64,000 bases of DNA, from contig CAZPXH010000001.1 in assembly GCA_964591085.1 (NCBI GenBank), positions 1 to 64,000 on the forward strand, in the 5' to 3' direction. Under the pieces are notes generated by a model. The model was given only the letters and a program-made list of their open reading frames with translations, had not been told where the DNA came from and did not search any database. The position numbers and the translations under genes were made by a program. Positions 1 to 7,267 of the stretch are shown one piece after another (position 1 is the first letter of the stretch; the number at the start of each line of letters is the position of its first letter). Source of the DNA: CAZPXH01 sp964591085. GTDB taxonomy: Bacteria; Spirochaetota; Spirochaetia; DSM-27196; CAZPXH01.

Positions 1-132
1 GAGGGCGGCTACCGACGGGTGAATTGCCCCGTGTTCCCGTACTTCATCGCCTACATCGTTCGTGGCGAGACCCTTGTGATCATCGCGGTAGCTCACGGTC
101 ACCGGAAGCCAGACTACTGGGTGGACCGATAA
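1..132 (+). CDS. ParE/RelE-type toxin, C-terminal end (partial)
   Basis: The first 43 codons in frame 1 end at a TAA at 130-132. The translated tail reads GGYRRV ... FPYFIAYIV ... VIIAVAHGHRKPDYW, the usual C-terminus of ParE/RelE-family toxins: a beta strand with FPY, then AVAHxxRxPxYW. Family members are about 95-100 residues and act with an antitoxin usually encoded just upstream, which lies outside the window. RelE-type toxins cut mRNA and ParE-type toxins target gyrase; the tail alone does not tell which. The gene sits beside a decayed oxidase, which suggests a variable chromosomal site. Confidence 0.8.
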   Translation, partial: EGGYRRVNCPVFPYFIAYIVRGETLVIIAVAHGHRKPDYWVDR

Positions 133-148
133 GGCCGTGACCTCCTGA

Positions 149-545
149 TCAATACCCGAGCGCAGACCGCAAGCCCCCGAATCCAACCACGCTCCGGTTC
201 TCCTCCTCCCCATGTTCCCCACGTGGTCCGTCGCCCAGGCCATGGACCAGAGACTCCACAAACCCCGCAATGCTTCCGTGGGCAAGCTCGGACGGACCGC
301 TTGCACGCGTCGCCACGTTTCCACCAACCCTGCACCACCCCGCGCTGGACGGATCTGCCGGAAAGGCCACCTCCGCGCGGTGTGATGCGGAGTCCCAGGA
401 AAGCTGCCTCAGATACGGCAGCCTGCCAGCGCTCCACAGCTTCGGACTCCGGCAGAGGGAGAAGGGCGGACGGCGGGCGTTGCAGGGGAGAGGCATCCGT
501 TCCGCAAGAGCGGAGCTGCGTGCGTTGGTCCGCGGTCAGGCTCAT
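149..545 (-). pseudogene. Degraded FAD-linked oxidase (GlcD-like)
   Basis: Two minus-strand reading frames each carry half of a PCMH-type FAD-binding domain. The first runs from an ATG at 545 to about 366 and reads CGTDASPLQRP, then LGLRITPRGGG. The second continues from about 364 to 227 and reads FPADPSSAGW, VGGNVATRASGP, then HGS. In intact GlcD or D-lactate dehydrogenase-like enzymes about 50-60 residues separate PRGGG from the FPxDPSS motif. Here they abut in different frames, so an internal out-of-frame deletion has occurred near 365. Homology fades by about 227 and a stop lies at 149-151. The rest of the enzyme is missing. The remnant stops next to the toxin gene, as if truncated by a rearrangement. 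Confidence 0.72.
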
Positions 546-649
546 GAAGTACAGGGTACGAGTGTTTCGGTCTCTCCCCAAGCGGCCTGGATACCTCGTT
601 CCGCCGGTATCTGCCTCCGCCAAAACCCACAAAGTCCGCAAGGCCCGGC
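546..649. other. Intergenic stretch without a recognisable gene
   Basis: Between the pseudogene start and the Gx promoter I see no convincing coding sequence. The open frames here encode arginine- and proline-rich strings typical of shadow frames in GC-rich DNA. It may include the promoter or lost 5' part of the degraded oxidase gene. Confidence 0.4.
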
Positions 650-679
650 TTGACAGTAGCGGGCGTGACCGGTCATTCA
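650..679 (+). promoter_or_regulatory. Promoter of the Gx transporter gene
   Basis: TTGACA at 650-655 is followed after 18 bases by CATTCA at 674-679. The start codon GTG at 687 would lie at or next to the transcription start, and there is no Shine-Dalgarno sequence before it. That suggests a leaderless message. The -10 box is weak. Confidence 0.45.
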
Positions 680-686
680 TGCGTCT

Positions 687-1217
687 GTGCCGGAAACCAC
701 GGCAAAGCGGCGGGATGCGCTTGCGGTCCTTGCAGCGCTGAGCCTCTTTTTTGCCACCATTGAGTACCTCTTCCCCAAGCCGCTGCCATTCTTCCGCCTG
801 GGCCTTGCCAACCTTCCGATCATCCTTGCGCTGGACATCCTCAAACCTCGCGAGATCATTCTGCTGGCGCTGATGAAGGTGCTGGGGCAGGGACTGATCA
901 ACGGAACCCTCGCCAGCTACGTGTTCCTGTTCAGCGCTGCCGGTACCGCGGCGTCCGTGCTTGTGATGATGCTTGTGCACCGAGCGTGGCCGCGATGGGT
1001 AAGCCTCATCGGAGTCAGCCTCTTTGGGGCGCTGGCAAGCAACGCTGTTCAGATCTCACTGTCGGTTACCTTCATCTTCGGGCAGAGCGCATGGATCATC
1101 GCGCCGTACTTCATTGCGCTTGGAGCGGGAAGCGGCTTTCTGGTGGGGCTCTTTGCGCAGCGCTTTCACCAGAAGAGCCGGTGGCTCCAGGCATTCCGGA
1201 GCCACCTTGCCGGCTAA
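687..1217 (+). CDS. Gx transporter family membrane protein
   Basis: A 176-residue hydrophobic protein with about five membrane segments and the motifs IEYLFPKPLPFFRLGLAN and a Gly/Ala-rich GALASNAVQ helix. This is the pattern of the Gx transporter family (formerly heptaprenyl diphosphate synthase component I, Hpre_diP_synt_I), which resembles ECF-type substrate-binding membrane subunits. Substrate unknown. GTG at 687 is the first good in-frame start after an upstream TGA at 666-668. No ribosome binding site is visible, so translation may be leaderless. The next gene overlaps its end by 11 bases and is probably its partner. Confidence 0.75.
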   Translation: MPETTAKRRDALAVLAALSLFFATIEYLFPKPLPFFRLGLANLPIILALDILKPREIILLALMKVLGQGLINGTLASYVFLFSAAGTAASVLVMMLVHRAWPRWVSLIGVSLFGALASNAVQISLSVTFIFGQSAWIIAPYFIALGAGSGFLVGLFAQRFHQKSRWLQAFRSHLAG

Positions 1218-1878
1218 GCGCAGACGCAAGCCCCAGCCGGTATTCCTGCACCGCAACCTGGCGCCGCGGGACCAGTTTCTCCTTGGCATCGGGTGTATCC
1301 TGGCGTGGACCTTCCAGCTCTCCATTCCCATCATGCTGGGCCAGCTCGCCAGTTTCCTCGTGCTCGCTCGCCTCGCTGGCAAGCGAATCCGCTACGGCTA
1401 CTTCATCGGGTTTATCCTTGCCATCACCGCGTTCAACCTGCTGACCCCGCTGGGAAGGGTGCTCCTGGAGCTCGGCCCCTTTGTGGTGACGGAGGGAGCG
1501 CTGGAACTGGGAATACGGAAAGGCCTGACCATCGTCGGACTGGTGTTCATCAGCCTGTTCAGCATTCGGCGGGACCTGGTGCTCCCCGGCCGTCTGGGCG
1601 CACTCTTGGGACGATCCTTCCTGTACTTTGAACGGCTCCTGGATGCGCGCGGAGGCATTCAAGCGCGGCGGCTGGTTGCCTCTATTGATGACGCGCTGGA
1701 CAGGCTTCTCCCCATCGCAGAGATCGGTGCAAACGGATCGGCTTCCCCGCAGGATGGAGACGCGTCGGCCGCGCTGCCCGGCAGCACCAATCGGAGTACC
1801 GGCCTGGGAATCACCTTTGCCGTTGCCTACATCCTGGCAAACGCGGCCGCACTCGCCGCGGGGCTTCTTAGCCGGTAG
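1207..1878 (+). CDS. Membrane protein, possible EcfT-like partner
   Basis: A 223-residue protein with about five membrane segments and a cytoplasmic stretch rich in Asp, Ala and Ser. The start TTG at 1207 was chosen because GGAG lies five bases upstream (1198-1201) and it overlaps the Gx gene end. The segment LLTPLGRVLLELGPFVVTEG, followed by an amphipathic GIRKGL helix and FSIRRDLVLPGRL, recalls EcfT/CbiQ transmembrane subunits, in which similar helices contact the ATPases. No ATPase gene is adjacent. The EcfT reading is inference from motif resemblance; otherwise this is a conserved membrane protein of unknown role. Confidence 0.5.
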   Translation: MPAKRRRKPQPVFLHRNLAPRDQFLLGIGCILAWTFQLSIPIMLGQLASFLVLARLAGKRIRYGYFIGFILAITAFNLLTPLGRVLLELGPFVVTEGALELGIRKGLTIVGLVFISLFSIRRDLVLPGRLGALLGRSFLYFERLLDARGGIQARRLVASIDDALDRLLPIAEIGANGSASPQDGDASAALPGSTNRSTGLGITFAVAYILANAAALAAGLLSR

Positions 1879-1891
1879 ACTGCGCCGCGCA

Positions 1892-2953
1892 ATGGCACAG
1901 GGATTCTCCGTAACCGGTATTCAGCAGGTGGGGCTCGGCACTCCGGACCTGGAAGACAGTTGGGCTTGGCTCCGCCGGAGCTTTGGCATGGACGTGCCCG
2001 TGTTCAGGGAGGCGGCCGAGGCCCCACTGATGACCCGCTATACCAGCGGCAGGGTGGAAGCGCGGGACGCTGCGCTTGTGGTAAGCATGCAGGGCGGCGG
2101 TGGCTTTGAGGTCTGGCAATACACCAGTCGTGCACCCGCGGCACCCGCTGATCCGCTGGATTTGACACGGCCCGGAATTTTTGGACCCGTGATGCGCTCA
2201 CCGGATGTGGAAGCACTTCGGAGTCGGCTGATCAGCGCCGGAGTATCGGTGCTCGGACCGTTGGAAACCGATCCCCTTGGCCGCCCGCGCCTCTGGGTGC
2301 GGGATCCTCGGGGCAACCATTTCTCTGTCCGTCAGTCCCCGGATGTGTTTGTGAATCAGAGCCGGAATGCCTCTGGCATCGGGGGTGCTGTCATGGTCAG
2401 CTCGGACGCGGACTCCCTCCTGCGGCTGCTATCAGTGCTTGGTTGGGATCAGATCCGTCTGGAGAGCAGCGGGACCTTTCCGGACCTTGCTGCCCTGCCC
2501 GCGGGGGACCGCGAGTTCCGGCGGGTGATCGTAGGTAGTGACAGCGCGCCAAGCGGACCCTTTGCCGAGCTCATCGGTCCCGCCGAGTTTGAGGTGCTGC
2601 AGCCCACTTCTGGCGTCGGCGAACCGGCCTTTGCCGGGAGGCAGTGGGGAGACCAGGGCTTCATTCATCTCTGCTTTGACATCCAGGGAATGGGTCCACT
2701 TCTTCAAGCCCTTGCAGATGCCGGGTTCCCGGCAACGGTGGACAGCGGTGTAACCTTTGACATGGGTGAGGCCGGCGGGCGCTTCTCTTACGTTGAGGAT
2801 TCTGACGGGACCCTGATTGAGTTTGTGGAAACCCACCGGATCCCGGTTCTGAAGGCCTTGGGTTGGTATCTGGACCTTCGCAATCGGGACCCGGGCAAAG
2901 CGCTGCCTCGGTGGATGGTGAGGGCAATGGGACTCGGTCGGCGAAAGGACTGA
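1892..2953 (+). CDS. Tandem VOC (glyoxalase-fold) domain protein
   Basis: A 353-residue protein with two vicinal-oxygen-chelate modules, about residues 5-140 and 165-325. The first ends with DPLGRPRLWVRDPRGNHFSV and the second with VEDSDGTLIEFVETH, both classic closing strands of VOC domains. The opening strands read IQQVGLGTPD and GGAVMVSSD and lack the usual metal-binding His, so activity as a glyoxalase or dioxygenase is doubtful. The ATG at 1892 lies 14 bases after the preceding stop; an obvious ribosome binding site is missing. Substrate unknown. It probably belongs to the same transcript as the two membrane proteins upstream. Confidence 0.75.
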   Translation: MAQGFSVTGIQQVGLGTPDLEDSWAWLRRSFGMDVPVFREAAEAPLMTRYTSGRVEARDAALVVSMQGGGGFEVWQYTSRAPAAPADPLDLTRPGIFGPVMRSPDVEALRSRLISAGVSVLGPLETDPLGRPRLWVRDPRGNHFSVRQSPDVFVNQSRNASGIGGAVMVSSDADSLLRLLSVLGWDQIRLESSGTFPDLAALPAGDREFRRVIVGSDSAPSGPFAELIGPAEFEVLQPTSGVGEPAFAGRQWGDQGFIHLCFDIQGMGPLLQALADAGFPATVDSGVTFDMGEAGGRFSYVEDSDGTLIEFVETHRIPVLKALGWYLDLRNRDPGKALPRWMVRAMGLGRRKD

Positions 2954-3035
2954 AAAGCGCGCAAAGGCAGGCATCGCTCGCGTTCAGCCCCCGGGCGTTG
3001 CGGCGGAGGCTCGCGGGTTGTGCTTGAAGCTACTG

Positions 3036-4316
3036 CTATACCGCGATGGGGCGCTTGCCGTAGATACGCTCCAGCTTGGTCTGGTCCTCTGCCTGCATAT
3101 TCAGGTCCAGCTTCATCTCGTCACGCATCCGGCGGAACACTTCCACCGTTCGATCAATATCGTCCTGGGTATGGTTGGCCGTCGGGATCATGCGGAACAT
3201 CATCAGGCCCACCGGGATCACGGGGTAGGTGATTCCCGTCACAAAGATGCCGGCCTTCCGAAGGTAGCTCACCAGCTGCATGCCGATCTCTTCGGGGTCC
3301 CCACCGCTGATGGGCGCAAAGACCGAACAGATTGGAGACTCACCATCGCCGATGTAGTAGCCAAGGCCGCGGAGCGCGTCCTTCAGTGCGTTGGAGTTCC
3401 GCCACATAACGTTGCGGCGTTCGTCTGCCTCGGCAACAAGGTCCAGGGTGCGGTCAAGCGTCTTGATGTAGACCATGGGCAGGCTCTTGGCAAACACCTG
3501 GGTTCGCGCGTTGTAGCTGATCCAGTCTCTGGCTGCCTTTGTTGTGGCCGTGAATCCGCCAATGGAGGCAAAACTCTTGGCAAAGGTGCCGAAGTAGGCG
3601 TCCACCTTGTCCTGGACCCCCACGTAGTCGGCGGTGCCGCGGCCCCGTTCGCCCATGACTCCCCAGCCATGCGCATCGTCTACAAACAGCCGCGCGCCAT
3701 AGCGGTCCTTGATCTCGCAGATCTCGGGAAGCGGAGCGATATCGCCGGTCATGCCGTACACACCCTCGGTTACCACCAGGACACCGCCCTTGTGGTCCCG
3801 GCTGATCCGCTTGAGCATGATCTCCAGGTTTTCCGGATTGTTGTGCTTGAACACGCGGACCTGGCCGCGAGTGAGGAATGCACCGTCCACAATGCAGGCG
3901 TGGGCCAACTTGTCCATGAGGACCACGTCGTCCGGGCCGGCGAGCGCCTGAATGGTTCCCATAACGCCGAGGTAGCCGTAGTTGAACACAAAGGCGGCTT
4001 CCTTCCGGGCAAGGTCCGCAAGGCGCTGCTCAAAGGCTCGGTGGTAGTCAGTGTTTCCGGTCATCATCCGGCTACCCATCGGCGCGCTCACACCAAACTC
4101 GTCCACCGCCTCGTGCGCAACCCGGATCACATCCGGGTGGTTGGCCAGGCCGAGGTAGTTGTTGATTGACCACATAACCACGTCGCGGTCGTCAAAACGC
4201 ATAAGAGTGTCCGGCTGCGGATCCAGGATCGGCCGGGTGAAGTAATGGTCGTCAACGGCTCTCAGTCGCCCGAAGTAACCCTCGGTGCTATCAAACTTGG
4301 CGAACAAATCAGTCAT
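3036..4316 (-). CDS. Alpha-oxoamine synthase; candidate cysteate/serine fatty acyltransferase
   Basis: A 426-residue PLP enzyme of the AONS/KBL/serine palmitoyltransferase family, which condenses an amino acid with an acyl thioester with loss of CO2. Visible features are the stacking His near 139 (LAHAC), DDAHGWG at 213-219 and the PLP lysine at 247 in YFGTFAKSF. The YPVIPVG and RMIPTANHT C-terminal motifs are those I associate with bacteroidete sphingolipid and sulfonolipid synthases. The ATG at 4316 overlaps the stop of the cysteate synthase gene by 4 bases (ATGA) and has AGGAGA six bases upstream. The tight coupling suggests cysteate as amino acid, giving 3-ketocapnine. Serine palmitoyltransferase is the main alternative. 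Confidence 0.8.
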   Translation of the reverse strand: MTDLFAKFDSTEGYFGRLRAVDDHYFTRPILDPQPDTLMRFDDRDVVMWSINNYLGLANHPDVIRVAHEAVDEFGVSAPMGSRMMTGNTDYHRAFEQRLADLARKEAAFVFNYGYLGVMGTIQALAGPDDVVLMDKLAHACIVDGAFLTRGQVRVFKHNNPENLEIMLKRISRDHKGGVLVVTEGVYGMTGDIAPLPEICEIKDRYGARLFVDDAHGWGVMGERGRGTADYVGVQDKVDAYFGTFAKSFASIGGFTATTKAARDWISYNARTQVFAKSLPMVYIKTLDRTLDLVAEADERRNVMWRNSNALKDALRGLGYYIGDGESPICSVFAPISGGDPEEIGMQLVSYLRKAGIFVTGITYPVIPVGLMMFRMIPTANHTQDDIDRTVEVFRRMRDEMKLDLNMQAEDQTKLERIYGKRPIAV

Positions 4317-5638
4317 GAAGATTTCTCCTGAAGCAGATGAAGTAAGTGCGCCGGATCCGGATCCGGCTCGGAGACCACGAAGTTAGGGCTCAGATGGCGT
4401 ACCGGATAGTCCCGCCGCACCCGATTGAAGCCACCACCGGTGATATTGAGCATTACCAGGGAGTCCCGCTTCACCAGGCGCGCGCGAACACTCCGGATCA
4501 GGCTGGCAACCGCAACGGAGGCAGCCGGCGCTGGGTCAATGCCTTCCGTTTGCTCGAACAGCTGGGCGGCGCGCGCTGCTTCCCGGTTGCTGACCCCAAG
4601 CATGGTTCCCCGTGTGTCGGTCAGGGCGTCAAACAGGCCGCCTCGCATGTCCCAGGGCGGCTTGCGATTGGCCAGCACCTTGGCGGCGATCCGGTTCACC
4701 AGACGCTTAGCCCGTTCCTCGCTCACACGTACCAGTCTGCGCGATTTCCGCTTCCAGGAGTCACGCAGGATGACAAAGGGCTTGTTCTGGGAAAGAAAGA
4801 GCCGCATCACCCGGTTTCCGTAGCGGCCGTCGGCGAGCAGGCGCTGATTGGCTTCCCAGGCTGCGATGGCACCGGTCCCGCTGCCAACCGCCTGGAAGTA
4901 GAACTCGGGGATTTCCCCAATGGTGGTCACAGCCGAAAGCACCGTGGTCCCCATTCCGTCCCGACGTGCGACGTTTCGCGCCCCGCCCTCCGGCATGTGC
5001 CCGGGGAGGTGGGCAATGAGGTCTCCAAGCTCAATGGCTCGGGTGTAGTCGGCGTTGTCTCCGGCCGCCACCAGGGTCACAGTATCCGTCACGTCGCCGA
5101 CTGCCCAGATATTGGGAAGGTTCGGCTCGGGGACCACCACCACCAGCGGAATCCGGTTCTCGCTGCAGACCCTGATGAATGCGCGTGCGGTGTTTCCCGC
5201 GCTTGCCACTACCAGGGTCTCCCGGTGGTTCTCCGGAATGCGCGCGCACACGGAGAAGGCTTCGCATTCTTTGAATGTGCCGGTGAGCATTCCGGCTCCG
5301 CGTTCGGGCCAGTAGCCACTGAAGGTGATCCACAGGTGTTGGAGGCCGAGCGCCCGGGCGAGTCCTTCGCTTTGGTAGGTGATCGGCGCTGCGGAGCCGG
5401 CGAGCTGGCGCCTGATGGGCAACCAGTCACGGAATCGGTACAGTCCGTCCTCCGGTGGCCCCACGTTCAGTTGCTTCTGCGAGTATTCAGCCCGAAGAAA
5501 GGCGGGCTCGGGACTGCTGGATCGCAGGGCAACACCGTCATCGTCCAGGACAGCTTCCGTTCCCAGACAACGCAACCGGTAGTGGGGCGCCGCCGTTGTA
5601 GTCTGTTGCGGTGCCATGGCTTGTGCGGTTTCTACCAT
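4313..5638 (-). CDS. Cysteate synthase-like PLP enzyme
   Basis: A 441-residue fold-type II PLP enzyme of the threonine synthase superfamily. The region FSGYWPERGAGMLTGTFKEC places the PLP lysine at 123 (TFKE). The phosphate-cradling SAGNTARAF loop follows at 146-154. The GYWPExG...T.TFKE.EA pattern is what I know from cysteate synthase, which makes L-cysteate from O-phosphoserine and sulfite and was first described in coenzyme M-producing methanogens. There is no coenzyme M pathway here; instead the next gene, overlapping by 4 bases, is an amino acid:acyl condensing enzyme. Start at ATG 5638, with ATG 5617 possible. A plain threonine synthase is less likely because the signature differs from SFKDRG. 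Confidence 0.75.
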   Translation of the reverse strand: MVETAQAMAPQQTTTAAPHYRLRCLGTEAVLDDDGVALRSSSPEPAFLRAEYSQKQLNVGPPEDGLYRFRDWLPIRRQLAGSAAPITYQSEGLARALGLQHLWITFSGYWPERGAGMLTGTFKECEAFSVCARIPENHRETLVVASAGNTARAFIRVCSENRIPLVVVVPEPNLPNIWAVGDVTDTVTLVAAGDNADYTRAIELGDLIAHLPGHMPEGGARNVARRDGMGTTVLSAVTTIGEIPEFYFQAVGSGTGAIAAWEANQRLLADGRYGNRVMRLFLSQNKPFVILRDSWKRKSRRLVRVSEERAKRLVNRIAAKVLANRKPPWDMRGGLFDALTDTRGTMLGVSNREAARAAQLFEQTEGIDPAPAASVAVASLIRSVRARLVKRDSLVMLNITGGGFNRVRRDYPVRHLSPNFVVSEPDPDPAHLLHLLQEKSS

Positions 5639-5681
5639 TATCCGCCGGGGCGGGTCTATGCCGTGCTCAAACCGCCGCTCG

Positions 5682-5710
5682 TTGACACCGGGTGTGGGGG
5701 CGGATAGTCT
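5682..5710 (+). promoter_or_regulatory. Promoter of the rny operon
   Basis: TTGACA at 5682-5687, a 17-base spacer and TAGTCT at 5705-5710 make a sigma-70-type promoter. The predicted start is near 5717, about 20 bases before the rny ATG, with GGAGGG between them. It lies in the 99-base divergent gap shared with the cysteate synthase gene. Confidence 0.7.
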
Positions 5711-5737
5711 GGTGGGTCACTGAGAGTTGGAGGGACC

Positions 5738-7267
5738 ATGCGAATAGTATGGCTGGTCGTCCTTCCCCTCGTTGGTTTGACATTTGGTTGGTTGATACGG
5801 TGGCTGTACGCCAGGATCCAGCTGACCTCGCTTGAACAGCGAGCAGATCGGCTGAAGCGGGATGCCGAAAAAGAAGCAGACGCTCTCAAGCGGGAGCGGA
5901 TGCTGGAGTTGAAAGATGAGCTCCTTCAGGAGCGCAACCAGCATGATCGCGAGCTTCGCGAGCAACGGCTTGAACTGCAGAAGGTGGAGAACCGGCTTCT
6001 GCAGCGGGAAGAAGCGATCGAACGCAAGCTGTCGGACATGGACCGGCAGCGGCAGGCGTTTTCAGACCTCGAGCGGAAACTGGAGACCCGGGAAGCAGAG
6101 CTTGCCGAGCGGGAAGCAGAGGTGCATCAGGAGCTGGAACGTGTTTCCGGCCTGACAAGGGAAGAGGCAAAGCGCAGCGTCATTGAGTCCATTGAGGACC
6201 AGGCGCGCCACGAGTCGCAGGGTGCGGTCAACCGCATTGAGGAAGAGGCCTGGCAGACGGCTGAAAAGCACGCCCAGGAAATTCTCGTCTCAACGATTCA
6301 GCGAATTGCCTCCGAGGTAAACGCGGAACAGACCGTTTCCACGGTCAACCTCCCGAATGACGACATGAAGGGTCGGATTATCGGAAGGGAAGGGCGGAAC
6401 ATCCGGACACTGGAAACCCTCACCGGCGTGGACATCATCATTGATGACACTCCGGAAGCGGTAGTGGTCTCCTGCTTTGATCCGGTTCGCCGGGAGATTG
6501 CTCGACGGAGTCTGGAACGCCTGATTGCCGACGGTCGGATCCATCCCACCCGAATTGAAGAGGTGGTGGACAAGATCACCGCGGAGCTCAGCCAGTTCAT
6601 CTACGATGAAGGGGAAAAGATCCTCTTTGAGCTGGGCGTGCATCACATGAAGCCGGACGGAATTCGCGGCCTCGGCCGCCTTTACTTCCGCACCAGCTAT
6701 GGACAGAACGTTCTGGCTCACAGCCGGGAGGTTGCCACCTTTGCCGGGATGATTGCCGCAGAAGTTGGCGCGGACCGGGATCTTGCAAAGCGCGGCGGTC
6801 TGCTTCATGACATAGGCAAGGGCATTGAGTCCGATGGTGACAGCAATCACGTGGAACTTGGTGTGGAACTGGCAAAGCGAATCGGCGAGGATCCGATTGT
6901 GATCAATGCCATTGCCGCGCATCACGGTGACGTACCGCACAACTCTGTGGAGTCGGTGATCGTCCAGATTGCAGATGCTCTGTCTGCTTCACGGCCGGGC
7001 GCGCGGCGGGAAACGCTGGATAACTACATCAAGCGCCTGGAGAACCTGGAGCAGATTGCCGTTGACTTTGACGGCGTGGACAAGGCGTATGCCATTCAGG
7101 CCGGCCGCGAGCTGCGAATCATGGTGGATCACAGCCGGGTATCTGACGGCGAGGCCAAGAACATCGCCAAGCAGATTGCCAAGCGAATTGAGAACGAGCT
7201 GCGGTATCCGGGCCGGATCAAGGTCACGATGATTCGTGAGACGCGAATTGTGGAGTACGCACGCTGA
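5738..7267 (+). CDS. rny: Ribonuclease Y
   Basis: A 509-residue membrane-anchored endoribonuclease that starts mRNA decay. It has one N-terminal membrane helix (residues 1-20), a long coiled coil to about residue 190, a KH RNA-binding domain with IGREGRNIR near 213-221 and an HD domain with LLHDIGKGI near 355-363. Length and domain order match the family (about 510-520). GGAGGG lies just before the ATG. The downstream ymdB is the neighbour seen in Bacillus subtilis, where YmdB and the Ric proteins act on RNase Y; a RicT-like gene is found at 40543-41388. Confidence 0.95.
   Translation: MRIVWLVVLPLVGLTFGWLIRWLYARIQLTSLEQRADRLKRDAEKEADALKRERMLELKDELLQERNQHDRELREQRLELQKVENRLLQREEAIERKLSDMDRQRQAFSDLERKLETREAELAEREAEVHQELERVSGLTREEAKRSVIESIEDQARHESQGAVNRIEEEAWQTAEKHAQEILVSTIQRIASEVNAEQTVSTVNLPNDDMKGRIIGREGRNIRTLETLTGVDIIIDDTPEAVVVSCFDPVRREIARRSLERLIADGRIHPTRIEEVVDKITAELSQFIYDEGEKILFELGVHHMKPDGIRGLGRLYFRTSYGQNVLAHSREVATFAGMIAAEVGADRDLAKRGGLLHDIGKGIESDGDSNHVELGVELAKRIGEDPIVINAIAAHHGDVPHNSVESVIVQIADALSASRPGARRETLDNYIKRLENLEQIAVDFDGVDKAYAIQAGRELRIMVDHSRVSDGEAKNIAKQIAKRIENELRYPGRIKVTMIRETRIVEYAR
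7252..7266 (+). promoter_or_regulatory. Ribosome binding site and CTG start of ymdB
   Basis: GGAG at 7252-7255 lies eight bases before CTG at 7264-7266. That CTG overlaps the rny stop codon TGA (7265-7267), giving the CTGA overlap. No ATG, GTG or TTG occurs in this frame before the metal-binding GDVIG motif, so the start has to be CTG or something rarer. Confidence 0.55.

Noticed and set aside
223..741. Plus-strand open frame of 172 codons over the left gap
   Set aside because: Its translation is Arg/Pro/Ser-rich without domain-like structure and it runs through the Gx start; the minus strand of the same region carries clear oxidase motifs.
1628..1891. Extended N-terminus for the VOC protein
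   Set aside because: The extra 88 codons overlap the preceding membrane gene and do not resemble VOC sequence; ATG 1892 gives a normal start.
3018..4169. 383-codon plus-strand open frame opposite the oxoamine synthase
   Set aside because: It is a mirror frame of a well-supported PLP enzyme and encodes no recognisable motif.
4346..5707. 453-codon plus-strand open frame opposite the cysteate synthase-like gene
   Set aside because: Antisense shadow; the minus strand has full PLP-enzyme motifs.
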